Origin: Piscibacillus halophilus
Lineage (GTDB): Bacteria; Bacillota; Bacilli; Bacillales; Alkalibacillaceae
Length of the DNA stretch: 64,000 bases
Assembly (NCBI RefSeq): GCF_900110685.1
Contig: NZ_FOES01000005.1
Location: forward strand, 55,610 to 119,609
Direction of reading: 5' to 3'
This document shows positions 8,612-17,181 of the stretch, piece by piece (within the stretch, counting starts at the first letter, position 1; each line of letters opens with the position of its first letter). The notes below the pieces were generated by a model that did no database searches, had not been told where the DNA came from, and was given only the letters and a program-made list of their open reading frames with translations. Made by a program: the position numbers and the translations under genes.

Positions 8612-8779
8612 TTAACGATGACTTACTTCTACTTCCATGTCTATTCCGTTTGTTGCTGGATCTATAGTTTGAAGGGTTGATTTCTTTCTCTTGAAGAATG
8701 AAATCACCTTTTCTGCTGCGTATAGTACTAAGAAGGTTAAGAAGACGGTTAATGATACTAAGATAAGAGACATTTCCAT
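8612..8779 (-). CDS. small single-span membrane protein (55 aa)
   Basis: The reading frame MEMSLILVSLTVFLTFLVLY... has one N-terminal hydrophobic helix (residues 3-21), then a basic stretch FFKRKK (about 29-34) and a polar tail ending EVEVSHR. This implies one membrane span with a cytoplasmic tail. AAGGGGGA lies 8 nt before the ATG at 8779; another ATG at 8788 touches the ribosome binding site and is less likely. A proper terminator follows. I do not recognise the family. The ribosome binding site, terminator and topology make it credible despite its size. Confidence 0.7.
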   Translation of the reverse strand: MEMSLILVSLTVFLTFLVLYAAEKVISFFKRKKSTLQTIDPATNGIDMEVEVSHR

Positions 8780-9019
8780 TACTCCCATCCCCCTTCATTC
8801 AAATATTGTGATTTATTATGATTTGCAAGTATATAATATCAAATTTTACGATTATTTCAACCTTAAATATAAAATTCTTTTATAATTTTGTACATTCTCC
8901 TATATATAAGCAAATACTCTCAATTTAAAATTACTTTAAAGCTGTAAAGTGTTGAATTTTCTGAAATTTTATAATGCAATATTTAATAGTTTGCCTCTAA
9001 CAATCTAAGAGCATAAAAA

Positions 9020-9060
9020 ATACCTCAATTCCTTTCTAAGGAACTGAGGTATCATTTTTT
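9020..9060 (-). terminator. intrinsic terminator of the catabolic operon
   Basis: ATACCTCA and TTCCTT pair with AAGGAA and TGAGGTAT around TCT. On the minus strand the stem is followed by T6. It is the end of the ALDH-symporter-ADH operon. Confidence 0.85.
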
Positions 9061-10222
9061 ACCAACCTTTATAAGCATGCTCATAAACTTTTCTAACTAA
9101 TGCTTCATCAAATTTCATTGGACTTCTCTTAAGAAGTCTTTCTTGTTTTAATCCATTTTGTGTCAATGTTTCAATATCTTCTTCCTTAATATTATATTCG
9201 GCAATGCTGGTCGCTAATCCCACATCTACGACCAAATCATATAAAGCCTGTACAATTTCTTTTACAACCTCTCTTTTTGTCTTACCTTCTACTGGTATAT
9301 CAAAAACTTCATATAGAGAGTACATTTTATCCATAGTTGCTGGCCATATTTGGTTATACACATAAGGTAAAAGAACTGCATTTGATTCGCCATGAGGGAT
9401 TTTAAATAAACCACCTAATGGATAAGCTAAACCGTGTACTCCAGCGACTCCTGCATTATAAAAACTTAAGCCTGCTATCAAACTTCCATTTGCCATTTCA
9501 TCTCTTGCTTTATAATCATGGTTATTCCATACAGCTGATCTAATATTGTTCACAATCTTCTTCATAGCCTCTACAGCTAAAGTATCAGTGATTGGCGTCG
9601 CATTTACAGAAGTATAAGCTTCAATTGCATGAGTTAAAGCATCGATCCCAGAAGCTGCTGTGACTTTTGGTGGTAATGTATAAGTTAGCACAGGATCTAC
9701 AATCGCGTAATTAGCTAACAAATATTTATGAGTGATAACATCTTTTGTATCTTTTAACGAAAAAACAGCAATGTCTGTTACTTCCGCTCCTGTACCGGCT
9801 GTTGTTGGGATTAATACTGTTGGAACTCCTTCATTTGTCAGTTCCTTTGTTCCTGTAAGATTAAGGTAATCCTCCACATCACCTTCATGTGTGGATAAAA
9901 TAGCAGATGCCTTTGCCAAATCTAAGGAGCTACCTCCCCCAACTCCAATAACTAAATCTGGGTTGAAAGTTTTTACTTCATTCACAACATCATTGCCAAC
10001 TTTTAATGGAGGTTCAGGAACAACATTTGTTGAGATTTTTAAATCTAAATGATTTCGTTCAACTATCTCGACTATTGGTTCTATCACATTAAGCTCTTTT
10101 AGAATAGGGTCAGTTAACATAAACACTTTTTTGACATTCATTTCATTAAAAATATCCTCTAGTTTTTGAATCGACCCTTTTCCGTGATAAATATTTTTTG
10201 GTGTTATAAATTGTTGCATCAT
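9059..10222 (-). CDS. iron-containing (group III) alcohol dehydrogenase
   Basis: 387-aa NAD(P)-dependent oxidoreductase. The dinucleotide motif GGGSSLDLAKA starts near residue 95, and the metal ligands lie in DALTHAIEAY and in HGLAYPLGGLFKIPHGESN, as in the Fe-ADH family. It is the last gene of an operon with an aldehyde dehydrogenase, a symporter and two small genes, so it probably interconverts an imported alcohol or hydroxy acid and its aldehyde. A relative with such neighbours is 4-hydroxybutyrate dehydrogenase, but the substrate is inference. TAGGAGTG precedes two adjacent ATGs. Confidence 0.9.
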   Translation of the reverse strand: MMQQFITPKNIYHGKGSIQKLEDIFNEMNVKKVFMLTDPILKELNVIEPIVEIVERNHLDLKISTNVVPEPPLKVGNDVVNEVKTFNPDLVIGVGGGSSLDLAKASAILSTHEGDVEDYLNLTGTKELTNEGVPTVLIPTTAGTGAEVTDIAVFSLKDTKDVITHKYLLANYAIVDPVLTYTLPPKVTAASGIDALTHAIEAYTSVNATPITDTLAVEAMKKIVNNIRSAVWNNHDYKARDEMANGSLIAGLSFYNAGVAGVHGLAYPLGGLFKIPHGESNAVLLPYVYNQIWPATMDKMYSLYEVFDIPVEGKTKREVVKEIVQALYDLVVDVGLATSIAEYNIKEEDIETLTQNGLKQERLLKRSPMKFDEALVRKVYEHAYKGW

Positions 10223-10249
10223 ATCGTATCACTCCTAAGTTAGTTATTG

Positions 10250-11755
10250 TTAATTTACTGATGCTTTACTATCTTCATAAGTATTATTTAGTTCGTTCTT
10301 TTCTTTGTTAAATATCGTAAATACAAACATGGTAATCATACTAATTAATACCCCCATACCTGCCGCGGCAAATGGATTGCTTACATCCATGCCAAAAGGT
10401 AAATAAATATACCAATAAGCAACTGTACCAGTTAATAATGAAGCAATAGCTCCCGATTTAGTAGCTCTTTGCCATAAGGCTCCTACAATCAATGGCCCTG
10501 CCGTGGCTGAAACAATTCCTCCAATTCCAATCCACATAAAAATAGATAGATATTGTGGTGGGTTCCAAGCGATCAACGCACCTACAAGAATAACTAGAAT
10601 TGTAGAATAACGACTAATCCATAACTCTACTTTTTCCGCCTTCTCTTTTGAGATATTGGTCCTTGGAACGATCGATTTACGGTAAATATCATTTGCTAAC
10701 AATTGTGTTAAGGAGACAATGAGCCCATCTGATGTTGACATAATCGCTGATAGTACTGTTACCGCTAAAAATGCTGCAAGGAATGGCGGGAATATTTCTT
10801 GGAACAAGACTGGAATAATAGCATCAGCACGAATATCAGTCGTAGGATCTAATACTGCAATCCCTAACATCCCTCCTAACCCCATTAGAGGCAAAATAGT
10901 TGCAAAGATCGTACAATACATGATTAATTTTTTCATATCTCTATTCGATTTTACGGCTAAAAATTTATTACCTAAGTGTGGTAAAATACCAAAAGGAAGG
11001 TGGGCTAAAAATAGTAATGCTACTAACCAGAATGAACCATACGTAGCATCTCCCGGTATAAATAGTTGGTCAAATGAACCGGTTGGGTTTCGCTCCTTGA
11101 TAAGCGAAATCATATCACTAAAGCCGCCTTCCACCCCTACACTTGTTACAAAACAAACAACAACTACAATAGATGTAATCACCATTAAGAATCCTTGGAT
11201 GGCATCGGTCAAAATATCAGAATGTGATCCACCCATAAATACATAGACTGCTAATACAACTCCTGTAATAATAATCCCCCATGAATAATCGACACCCATC
11301 ATAATTTGAAACATGGTTGCTGCTGCCACTAATTGTGAAACAACATAAAAGATTAGTAATACAGAAATAACGGTTAAAACGATTCTTAAAAACTCACTAT
11401 TAAATCTTTCACCTAAAAACTCTGGTATAGTTCTTGTGCCAAATTGATCTCCATATTTCTTTATTGTTTTGGCCACAAATAACATCCCTATAACGGTGGC
11501 AACTGGATACAGCAATGGGTACCATAGACTAGGAGCTCCTAAGTCATAAGCTAACCCCGGCATTCCCATAAAAGTTGAACCACTTGAAATACCTGCACTA
11601 ATTACTAGTGCAATAACTATAGGTCCATAACTGGAACGAGCTGTCGCGAAATCATCCGCATTATTGGTTCTTCTCATCCCCACAAACCCCATAGTTAGCA
11701 TAATCCCAATAAAAATTGAAATAAAAATCCATGAGTAAATTTCTACTGAACTCAT
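10250..11755 (-). CDS. sodium:solute symporter (SSS family)
   Basis: 501-aa membrane protein with about 13 hydrophobic helices. The SSS pattern is visible, with an N-terminal segment SGGISSGSTFMGMPG-like around residues 55-70 and a conserved LTDAIQGFLM helix near 185. It imports an organic substrate with Na+. It lies between the 30-aa accessory protein gene (19 bp upstream) and the iron alcohol dehydrogenase (27 bp downstream). The cargo is probably the substrate of the operon's two dehydrogenases, but it is not identifiable. Confidence 0.9.
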   Translation of the reverse strand: MSSVEIYSWIFISIFIGIMLTMGFVGMRRTNNADDFATARSSYGPIVIALVISAGISSGSTFMGMPGLAYDLGAPSLWYPLLYPVATVIGMLFVAKTIKKYGDQFGTRTIPEFLGERFNSEFLRIVLTVISVLLIFYVVSQLVAAATMFQIMMGVDYSWGIIITGVVLAVYVFMGGSHSDILTDAIQGFLMVITSIVVVVCFVTSVGVEGGFSDMISLIKERNPTGSFDQLFIPGDATYGSFWLVALLFLAHLPFGILPHLGNKFLAVKSNRDMKKLIMYCTIFATILPLMGLGGMLGIAVLDPTTDIRADAIIPVLFQEIFPPFLAAFLAVTVLSAIMSTSDGLIVSLTQLLANDIYRKSIVPRTNISKEKAEKVELWISRYSTILVILVGALIAWNPPQYLSIFMWIGIGGIVSATAGPLIVGALWQRATKSGAIASLLTGTVAYWYIYLPFGMDVSNPFAAAGMGVLISMITMFVFTIFNKEKNELNNTYEDSKASVN

Positions 11756-11774
11756 CTGTTTACTTTCCCTCCCT

Positions 11775-11867
11775 CTACTTATCTAATAAATTAGTTTTAA
11801 ACAACACAACGGCCATTCCAATCCAAGTAACTAAAATGACTCCAATCATGATGTATAAAAAGGTCAT
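11775..11867 (-). CDS. symporter small accessory protein (30 aa)
   Basis: A 30-residue frame, MTFLYIMIGVILVTWIGMAV..., is one membrane helix followed by a short basic tail. It resembles the MetS-like small partners found directly upstream of SSS-family symporters in Firmicutes. Its ATG overlaps the stop of the preceding gene (ATGA), and it is preceded by AGGGGGCGGTG. The symporter starts 19 bp later. Overlap, ribosome binding site and context make it a real gene; a role in symporter assembly or stability is inferred. Confidence 0.8.
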   Translation of the reverse strand: MTFLYIMIGVILVTWIGMAVVLFKTNLLDK

Positions 11868-12349
11868 GTCACCGCCCCCTTTAAATAGTTATAAATATCT
11901 TGATTGTTTTGAATCAAGGTGCTATAACCTGTTGTTAACTCCGTTAAATACTCACCCCTTTCTCCATTCGTGACTGTGTAAGGAACAAACAAGTCATATT
12001 GATCTAATAAAGTCAGTTCTGGGAAAGACCAAACTTTTCTTTTATGCAAATATAAGTTTCTTAGAAAATCTTCTGAAGAATCCATGAGGTCATGTTCACT
12101 CAACAATTTAGGCATTCTTAAAATATTAGAGTCAATGGTTGTTAGCGGTTTCATTTTCTCTATTGGCCAATGAAATAAACTTGTGTCATTTTTATATAAA
12201 TTGGTCACTAATCTCATTTTTTCTAATTTCGGTTTCATAAAGGGAAACGGTTTATATTTAATTGACCATTCAGTTATTTTATATGGGTAGTAAATCATGT
12301 ACCTATAATCACTCGGTACATGATTTGAACTATACTCAAGTAAATACAT
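11864..12349 (-). CDS. unknown protein in the catabolic operon
   Basis: 161 aa, soluble, rich in Tyr, Lys and Leu, with no signal peptide or membrane helix. It sits 13 bp after the aldehyde dehydrogenase and overlaps the next gene by 4 bp (ATGA), so it is firmly part of the operon. I do not recognise the family. The compact, aromatic-rich N-terminal half (HVPSDYRYMIYYPYKITEW) could be a ligand-binding or enzymatic domain. The ribosome binding site is weak. It may help degrade or sense the operon's substrate. Confidence 0.65.
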   Translation of the reverse strand: MYLLEYSSNHVPSDYRYMIYYPYKITEWSIKYKPFPFMKPKLEKMRLVTNLYKNDTSLFHWPIEKMKPLTTIDSNILRMPKLLSEHDLMDSSEDFLRNLYLHKRKVWSFPELTLLDQYDLFVPYTVTNGERGEYLTELTTGYSTLIQNNQDIYNYLKGAVT

Positions 12350-12362
12350 AGCTAAACACCCA

Positions 12363-13796
12363 CTAATAAGAATAATTCAAACTAATTAATTTCCGGTTCA
12401 CCATTTCTTTAATGGCATACTTGACACCCTCATACCCATAACCTGAATTTTTACGTCCTCCGTATGGCATATGGTCAAACCTCAATGTCGGGACATCATT
12501 TATTAAAACTTGTCCGACATCTAGTTCATGTCCAAATAATAAAGCTTGCTTTAAGTCTTTCGTGAAGACCCCAGCATTTAGTCCGTACTGACTATGATTC
12601 ATTTCTTCCAAGGCTTCTTGAGAATTATTGACTTTATTTACAATCACTACTGGACCAAACACTTCTTCGCAAGATAACTTAGCGCTTGGATCTACATCTG
12701 ACAAAATAGTTGGTTCAATACCATTCCCGATTTTATTTCCTCCAAGATGTAATACGGCACCATTTTCAGTTGCCTCTTTGATCCATTCAAACACCCGGTT
12801 TTGAGATTTCTCATTGATTAATGATGAGTAATCCGTGCTTTCATCTGTCGGTTCACCAAAATTCAATTTTTCACTTTTATTTTTCAGGTGTTTTATAAAA
12901 TCTTCAGCAATACGATCATGAACATAAATGCGTTGGGTACTGATACAGACTTGACCATTATATGAAAAAGCACCAACAACTACTTTATCTGCTATTTGTT
13001 CAATCTGATCCTCGAATGATTGATCAATATATAATGCAGAGTTATTCCCTAACTCTAATGTGACCTTTTTCAGTCCTGCCTGAGATTTGATTAGTTTTCC
13101 TACTTGTGGACTACCTGTAAATGTAATCTTTTGAACACGTTCATCGTTCAATAATACCTGACCTAATCGCGGACCTTCTCCAGTGACTACAATAAAAGCA
13201 TCTTCTGGCAGCCCTGCTTTGACAAATGCTTCTCTAAGCAGTATCGATGATAAAGGTGTTTGCTCTGCTGGTTTAACAACGATTGTGTTTCCTGCAGCAA
13301 TTGCAGGTCCTGCTTTATGAACAACTAAATTAAGTGGGAAGTTAAATGGAGTAATTGCCCCAACCACGCCAATTGGTTGATATATGGTATAGGCATCTCG
13401 TCCTTTACCATTTAAAGCTGCATCAAGTGGAATGCTTTCTCCTTCTAATTTTTTAGCCTCAATCGCCGAGAATTTCAATGTTTCTACTGTACGGCTAACT
13501 TCACCTTTTGCAAATTTAATCGGCTTGGCAGATTCCATAGAAATAGTCGTTGCAAATAATTCTAAGTTGTCCTCAACGATTTGGGCCGTTTTATCAAGTA
13601 TAGATGCTCGTTCATGTGAGCTAACATTCTTGAAAGATTGAAAAGCATCATCTGCTTTCGAAATTGCAGCTTCCATCAGCTCGTCTGGGCACTCTGGAAC
13701 CTCTTCAATTAATTCATTATTATGAGGATTTTTTAATGGGTACGTATTCTTAGATTCTTCTCTTATCTTATCTAAATAACCCTTATAAGATAGCAT
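12363..13796 (-). CDS. NAD(P)-dependent aldehyde dehydrogenase
   Basis: 477 aa. The ALDH catalytic set is intact: Asn152 in PFNFP, Lys176 in VVKPAEQTP, Glu248 in ELGNN and the nucleophile Cys284 in GQVCISTQR. It oxidises an aldehyde to the acid. The frame is open further upstream, but the ATG at 13796 has a strong AAAGGAGTGG and gives the normal family N terminus. It is the first gene of the operon. A 24-bp perfect palindrome lies about 25 bp upstream, so repression by the adjacent LacI-type regulator is likely. Succinate semialdehyde or lactaldehyde are possible substrates. Confidence 0.92.
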   Translation of the reverse strand: MLSYKGYLDKIREESKNTYPLKNPHNNELIEEVPECPDELMEAAISKADDAFQSFKNVSSHERASILDKTAQIVEDNLELFATTISMESAKPIKFAKGEVSRTVETLKFSAIEAKKLEGESIPLDAALNGKGRDAYTIYQPIGVVGAITPFNFPLNLVVHKAGPAIAAGNTIVVKPAEQTPLSSILLREAFVKAGLPEDAFIVVTGEGPRLGQVLLNDERVQKITFTGSPQVGKLIKSQAGLKKVTLELGNNSALYIDQSFEDQIEQIADKVVVGAFSYNGQVCISTQRIYVHDRIAEDFIKHLKNKSEKLNFGEPTDESTDYSSLINEKSQNRVFEWIKEATENGAVLHLGGNKIGNGIEPTILSDVDPSAKLSCEEVFGPVVIVNKVNNSQEALEEMNHSQYGLNAGVFTKDLKQALLFGHELDVGQVLINDVPTLRFDHMPYGGRKNSGYGYEGVKYAIKEMVNRKLISLNYSY

Positions 13797-13820
13797 TCTA
13801 ACCACTCCTTTATTTATTTC

Positions 13821-13844
13821 TTTTATGAATACGTATTCATAAAA
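13821..13844. promoter_or_regulatory. 24-bp perfect palindrome, probable LacI-family operator
   Basis: Two 12-base arms (TTTTATGAATAC and its exact complement) meet without a loop at a central ACGT. The site lies between the 3' end of the LacI-family gene and the ribosome binding site of the aldehyde dehydrogenase. Its size and central CpG suit a LacI/GalR dimer. No clear promoter hexamers are seen next to it; the promoter may lie inside the end of the regulator gene. Confidence 0.8.
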
Positions 13845-13848
13845 GACA

Positions 13849-14841
13849 TTAAATTTTCTTAGTTGTAGATCGGTTATACAGTTTGTTTTTATATGTTTTA
13901 TTGATAAAGTCAGCTGGGGCTTCATTTATAATTTCTATTAAATGTTCGATGGCAATTCTCCCTAAATCTTTTTCCTCTTCCATGCCTACAGTCGTCAACT
14001 GAAAAGAGTTGTGCTGACTTAAGGCAATATTATCGACACCTATCACACTAATATCATCAGGTACTCTGTAGCCCTTTTCTATTAATAGATCAATTAAGTA
14101 TATAGCGATCGAATCTGTCGCTGCAAAAATAGCAGTAGGTCTTTCTTTAACTGCCAGTACTTCTTGTAACACTTTTTTGATGTCACTTTTACTCGTATCT
14201 GTCGTTTTGCAGTTATGATCTGAGACCTCAATCCCTTTCTCTAACATAACTTCTTTAAATCCATCAAATCGACCTTTAAATGTTGTCATACTTAAAGGCC
14301 CACCAATCCAAACAATTTTTCGATGGTTAAGACTCAATAAGTGTTCAGTCGCAATTCTTCCTGCTTGTACATTATCCATTTCTACATAATGTCCGTTTTT
14401 TTTATGTTTTCTGTTAAACATTATAAAAGGTACTTCCGATTTGATAAGTTCTTCGTAAATCGGATCTTCATATAAAATCGATGATAAGATGATCCCGTCT
14501 ACCTTTTGGTTTAAAACATCCTGGTACACCGCCATATTATCTCCAAAATTTTCAAAGTGGACATTTACATTATACCCTCGTTCTTTTGAATAGTTGACGA
14601 TTGAGGTTGTCGTTTCAACAAAAAAAGGGTTATGCAGTGGTCCAGAAATTAAAGCAATGGATTGAGTTTGTTGTTTCACAAGTGACCTTGCGATGGAATT
14701 AGGTCGATAATTTAATTCCTTCATGGCTTTTGTTACTTTTTCAAATGTTTTAGCATCAACTAATCGAGGATTGTTTAATACCCTAGAAACAGTTGATTGC
14801 GACACACCTGCAAATTTTGCTACGTCTTTAGATGATACCAT
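13849..14841 (-). CDS. LacI/GalR-family transcriptional regulator
   Basis: 330 aa. N-terminal helix-turn-helix SSKDVAKFAGVSQSTVSRVLNN (residues 3-24) and hinge helix NSIARSLV (about 53-60), then a periplasmic-binding-like effector domain with VIGVDNIALSQ near residue 265. It is directly upstream of, and on the same strand as, the aldehyde dehydrogenase operon, which it probably controls through the palindrome at 13821-13844. A CcpA-type cre site overlaps its leader. The effector is not evident. Confidence 0.93.
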   Translation of the reverse strand: MVSSKDVAKFAGVSQSTVSRVLNNPRLVDAKTFEKVTKAMKELNYRPNSIARSLVKQQTQSIALISGPLHNPFFVETTTSIVNYSKERGYNVNVHFENFGDNMAVYQDVLNQKVDGIILSSILYEDPIYEELIKSEVPFIMFNRKHKKNGHYVEMDNVQAGRIATEHLLSLNHRKIVWIGGPLSMTTFKGRFDGFKEVMLEKGIEVSDHNCKTTDTSKSDIKKVLQEVLAVKERPTAIFAATDSIAIYLIDLLIEKGYRVPDDISVIGVDNIALSQHNSFQLTTVGMEEEKDLGRIAIEHLIEIINEAPADFINKTYKNKLYNRSTTKKI

Positions 14842-14859
14842 CCGATGATTAACTCCTTT

Positions 14860-14874
14860 ATTAAGCGCTTACAT
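14860..14874 (-). promoter_or_regulatory. probable CcpA cre site
   Basis: On the minus strand ATGTAAGCGCTTAAT matches the cre consensus WTGNAANCGNWNNCW at all but one of the fixed positions. It lies just before the ribosome binding site of the LacI-family gene, so it may add carbon catabolite repression to the catabolic operon. Confidence 0.6.
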
Positions 14875-14922
14875 TTAAAATAAAACATAGACTGAAAATT
14901 GTCAATATTACTTAAATATAAT

Positions 14923-14953
14923 CTAACACCTGAGGCTAAGCCCCAGATGTTAG
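14923..14953 (-). terminator. probable terminator of the S9 peptidase gene
   Basis: CTAACACCTGAGGCT pairs with CCCCAGATGTTAG with two mismatches and a short loop. The downstream minus-strand tract is A/T-rich but has no long T run. Confidence 0.6.
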
Positions 14954-14970
14954 TGACAAGTTCTAAAAAC

Positions 14971-16749
14971 TTATACATATTGCTCAAAGAATTCGAGTAC
15001 TTCCTCGTAAACTTTAATTTCATTTTCTTTTTTAGAGAATCCATGTCCTTCATCGTCTAAAACAATATATTTAATGTCTGTGCCTTGCTTCTCTAATGCT
15101 TCAACGACTTGATCAGATTCTGCTTTAACAACACGTGGGTCCTTGGCACCTTGGATCACCAACATTGGTTTCGTCATGGTGTCTAAGTATGTGATAGGTG
15201 AGTCTTCTGTAAATTTATCTTTATCTTCTACAGGATCCCCTACCCATTGTTTCATAATAGGCTTCCAGAAATCTGGAACCGATTTAACAAAGCTGAATAG
15301 ATTACTAACACCGAAAATATCGACCACCGCTTTGAAATATTCTGGATGGCGACCGTGAAGAAGCAATGCCATATATCCACCGTAACTACCACCCATGAGT
15401 AGAATTTTATCTCGATTAGCGTAACCGTTTTTGATCAGCCACTCTAACCCTTCAACATTATCGAGACGTGGTCCATAACCCCAATCACCTTCAATCACTT
15501 TCGTAAACTTCAAGCCGTAACCTGTCGACCCCCTGAAGTTTGGTGTAAATATACTATAACCTTGATAGATTAAAAACTGGAATAACGCACGGAATGTTTG
15601 GCGCTCTGCAGCCTGCGGGCCTCCGTGCGGCCATAAAATAACGTGACCGTTGTCATTTTCTGGTTTTGCACGAAAGAACATTGCTTCAATTTCAGTTCCA
15701 TCAAAAGAAGGATATGCCACCACTTCCGGATCAACCATTTCTTCCTTCGCAACTCCTGGAACACCGTAATTTGTGAGACTCTCCCATTTTCCATCCGATA
15801 GCTTATAGATATTATGAGGCACGGTAGCCGAAACGCCCATTAAATAGACATTTCCCGATTCTGCTACTTTCAACTGTAAAATGACGCTAACCGGTATATC
15901 TAATTCTTCTAAAGTTCCATTTTCTAAATCATATCGGTAAAGTGAGTCTTTAACTCCTTTCTCACCTACTATGTAAAGAGAATTTAAGGATTGATCGTAT
16001 TTAACATCTGTGAACGAAACTTGGTCCAACCCTGTGACTTTAGAAAACTCTTTTTTCTCCAAATTAAATTTTGCTAGATAAGAGAAGTCTGCGTGGTAGG
16101 TTGTGGTAAAATATAAATCTGTCTCTGAAGCATATGTCAGACCACCGATTGTATGCTGTTCTTCCGTTTCAGGTGTTAAACGAATATGTTCACCATCTTT
16201 TACAGCATAAGCTAACTGAGATGTATTGGCGAAGAGTTTCTTATATACTAAACTTTCTTCCTTAGGGCTTTTCTCTATTAAGAAGGTTGGTGCGCCCTCC
16301 CCTTCAAGAATTACTTCTTCCGTATCGTTTTCTAAATCATACAAATAACTCTTTAAATAGGTTTGATCTTCTTTAGTCGATGTGTAATATACTTTTTTGC
16401 CATCATTCGAAATGAAAGAACTTATATGACGATGTCCCTCAGAAGTACGAACGGGCTTTAGTTTCCCACCTTTTGTTGGAATAGCATAAAGTTGCGTATT
16501 TTCATCACCATCTTGATCAGATTCTAAAATTAGGAAGTTTCCGTTTTTATCATATTGTAACGAACCTGTACTTTGGTTATGGAACGTAAGTGGATATGGG
16601 AATGTATTTGGCAAGTCCATTGCCCATAAATTATACTTTCCATTTAAGTTGGTAGAAAACGTAAGCTGTGACTCATCAGGACTTACATCAAACGTTTGTA
16701 TGCCATACGTTTGAAAAAATTGCCTTACATCTGGTTTTTTAAACTCCAT
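14971..16749 (-). CDS. S9 family peptidase (prolyl oligopeptidase/acylaminoacyl type)
   Basis: 592-aa cytoplasmic serine peptidase without a signal peptide. Residues 1-340 show repeated beta strands of the propeller that filters substrates. The alpha/beta hydrolase domain follows, with oxyanion region WPHGGPQ, nucleophile elbow GGSYGGYM, Asp in QGAKDPRV and His in DEGHGF near the C terminus. The family cleaves short peptides or acylated residues. It is a single-gene unit with GGGAGG before the ATG. Confidence 0.92.
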   Translation of the reverse strand: MEFKKPDVRQFFQTYGIQTFDVSPDESQLTFSTNLNGKYNLWAMDLPNTFPYPLTFHNQSTGSLQYDKNGNFLILESDQDGDENTQLYAIPTKGGKLKPVRTSEGHRHISSFISNDGKKVYYTSTKEDQTYLKSYLYDLENDTEEVILEGEGAPTFLIEKSPKEESLVYKKLFANTSQLAYAVKDGEHIRLTPETEEQHTIGGLTYASETDLYFTTTYHADFSYLAKFNLEKKEFSKVTGLDQVSFTDVKYDQSLNSLYIVGEKGVKDSLYRYDLENGTLEELDIPVSVILQLKVAESGNVYLMGVSATVPHNIYKLSDGKWESLTNYGVPGVAKEEMVDPEVVAYPSFDGTEIEAMFFRAKPENDNGHVILWPHGGPQAAERQTFRALFQFLIYQGYSIFTPNFRGSTGYGLKFTKVIEGDWGYGPRLDNVEGLEWLIKNGYANRDKILLMGGSYGGYMALLLHGRHPEYFKAVVDIFGVSNLFSFVKSVPDFWKPIMKQWVGDPVEDKDKFTEDSPITYLDTMTKPMLVIQGAKDPRVVKAESDQVVEALEKQGTDIKYIVLDDEGHGFSKKENEIKVYEEVLEFFEQYV

Positions 16750-16892
16750 GTTAGAGCCTCCCTTTTATTAATCTCCATAACATATATTCGACATTAACCT
16801 TTTTATTCCTTCGAGATGCGAAGTGTTTTTTTATTTGTATAAATTAGGAAAAATAAGGTAACATGTTGATTAAAGATGGAGGGTGATGTCGT

Positions 16893-17085
16893 ATGATCAG
16901 ATTCATCATTTTGTTAATGACCCTATTACTCGTATCAAGCATATGAAAATAGTGGACGGATGCGCGATATTTTCATAGAGAATGGTTATTTATATACGAT
17001 TACTAGTAACCGTGACGGACGAGGTAATCCAAGTGATGCTGACGATCAGCTTATTCGAATTCCCCTTGCGAATACTCGTGATTGA
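16893..17085 (+). pseudogene. relic of a PQQ-dependent sugar dehydrogenase (glucose/sorbosone dehydrogenase family)
   Basis: An ATG at 16893, with a good GGAGGGTG before it, encodes a signal-like MIRFIILLMTLLLVSSI and then hits TGA at 16944. From 16951, in another frame, SGRMRDIFIENGYLYTITSN continues through DGRGNP and DDQLIRI to a stop at 17083. That second part matches the very C terminus of secreted glucose/sorbosone dehydrogenases. About 300 internal residues are missing, so the gene has collapsed to its two ends by internal deletion. The original terminator is intact after it. Confidence 0.8.
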
Positions 17086-17108
17086 TTAAAAATCACGAGT
17101 ATTTTTTA
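17071..17108 (+). terminator. intrinsic terminator of the sugar dehydrogenase relic
   Basis: A perfect 13-bp stem (AATACTCGTGATT with AATCACGAGTATT) and a T-rich tail. It outlived the gene it served. Confidence 0.88.
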
Positions 17109-17118
17109 ATTTATATTT

Positions 17119-17147
17119 TTCAGATAATTATTAATATTTGTTATAAT
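17119..17147 (+). promoter_or_regulatory. probable promoter of the thiolase operon
   Basis: An extended -10 TGTTATAAT (17139-17147) lies 17 bp after a weak -35 TTCAGA (17119). The start codon is at 17182. No clear FadR operator was seen. Confidence 0.6.
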
Positions 17148-17181
17148 ATAAGTAAGATTGATTTGAGAGGGGAATAACATC

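Noticed and set aside
8562..8798. 78-aa minus-strand frame
   Set aside because: It is out of frame with the well-supported 55-aa membrane protein gene in the same place and has no ribosome binding site.
10719..11246. 175-aa plus-strand frame antisense to the symporter gene
   Set aside because: It is low in hydrophobic pattern, has no ribosome binding site, and lies opposite a clear SSS gene.
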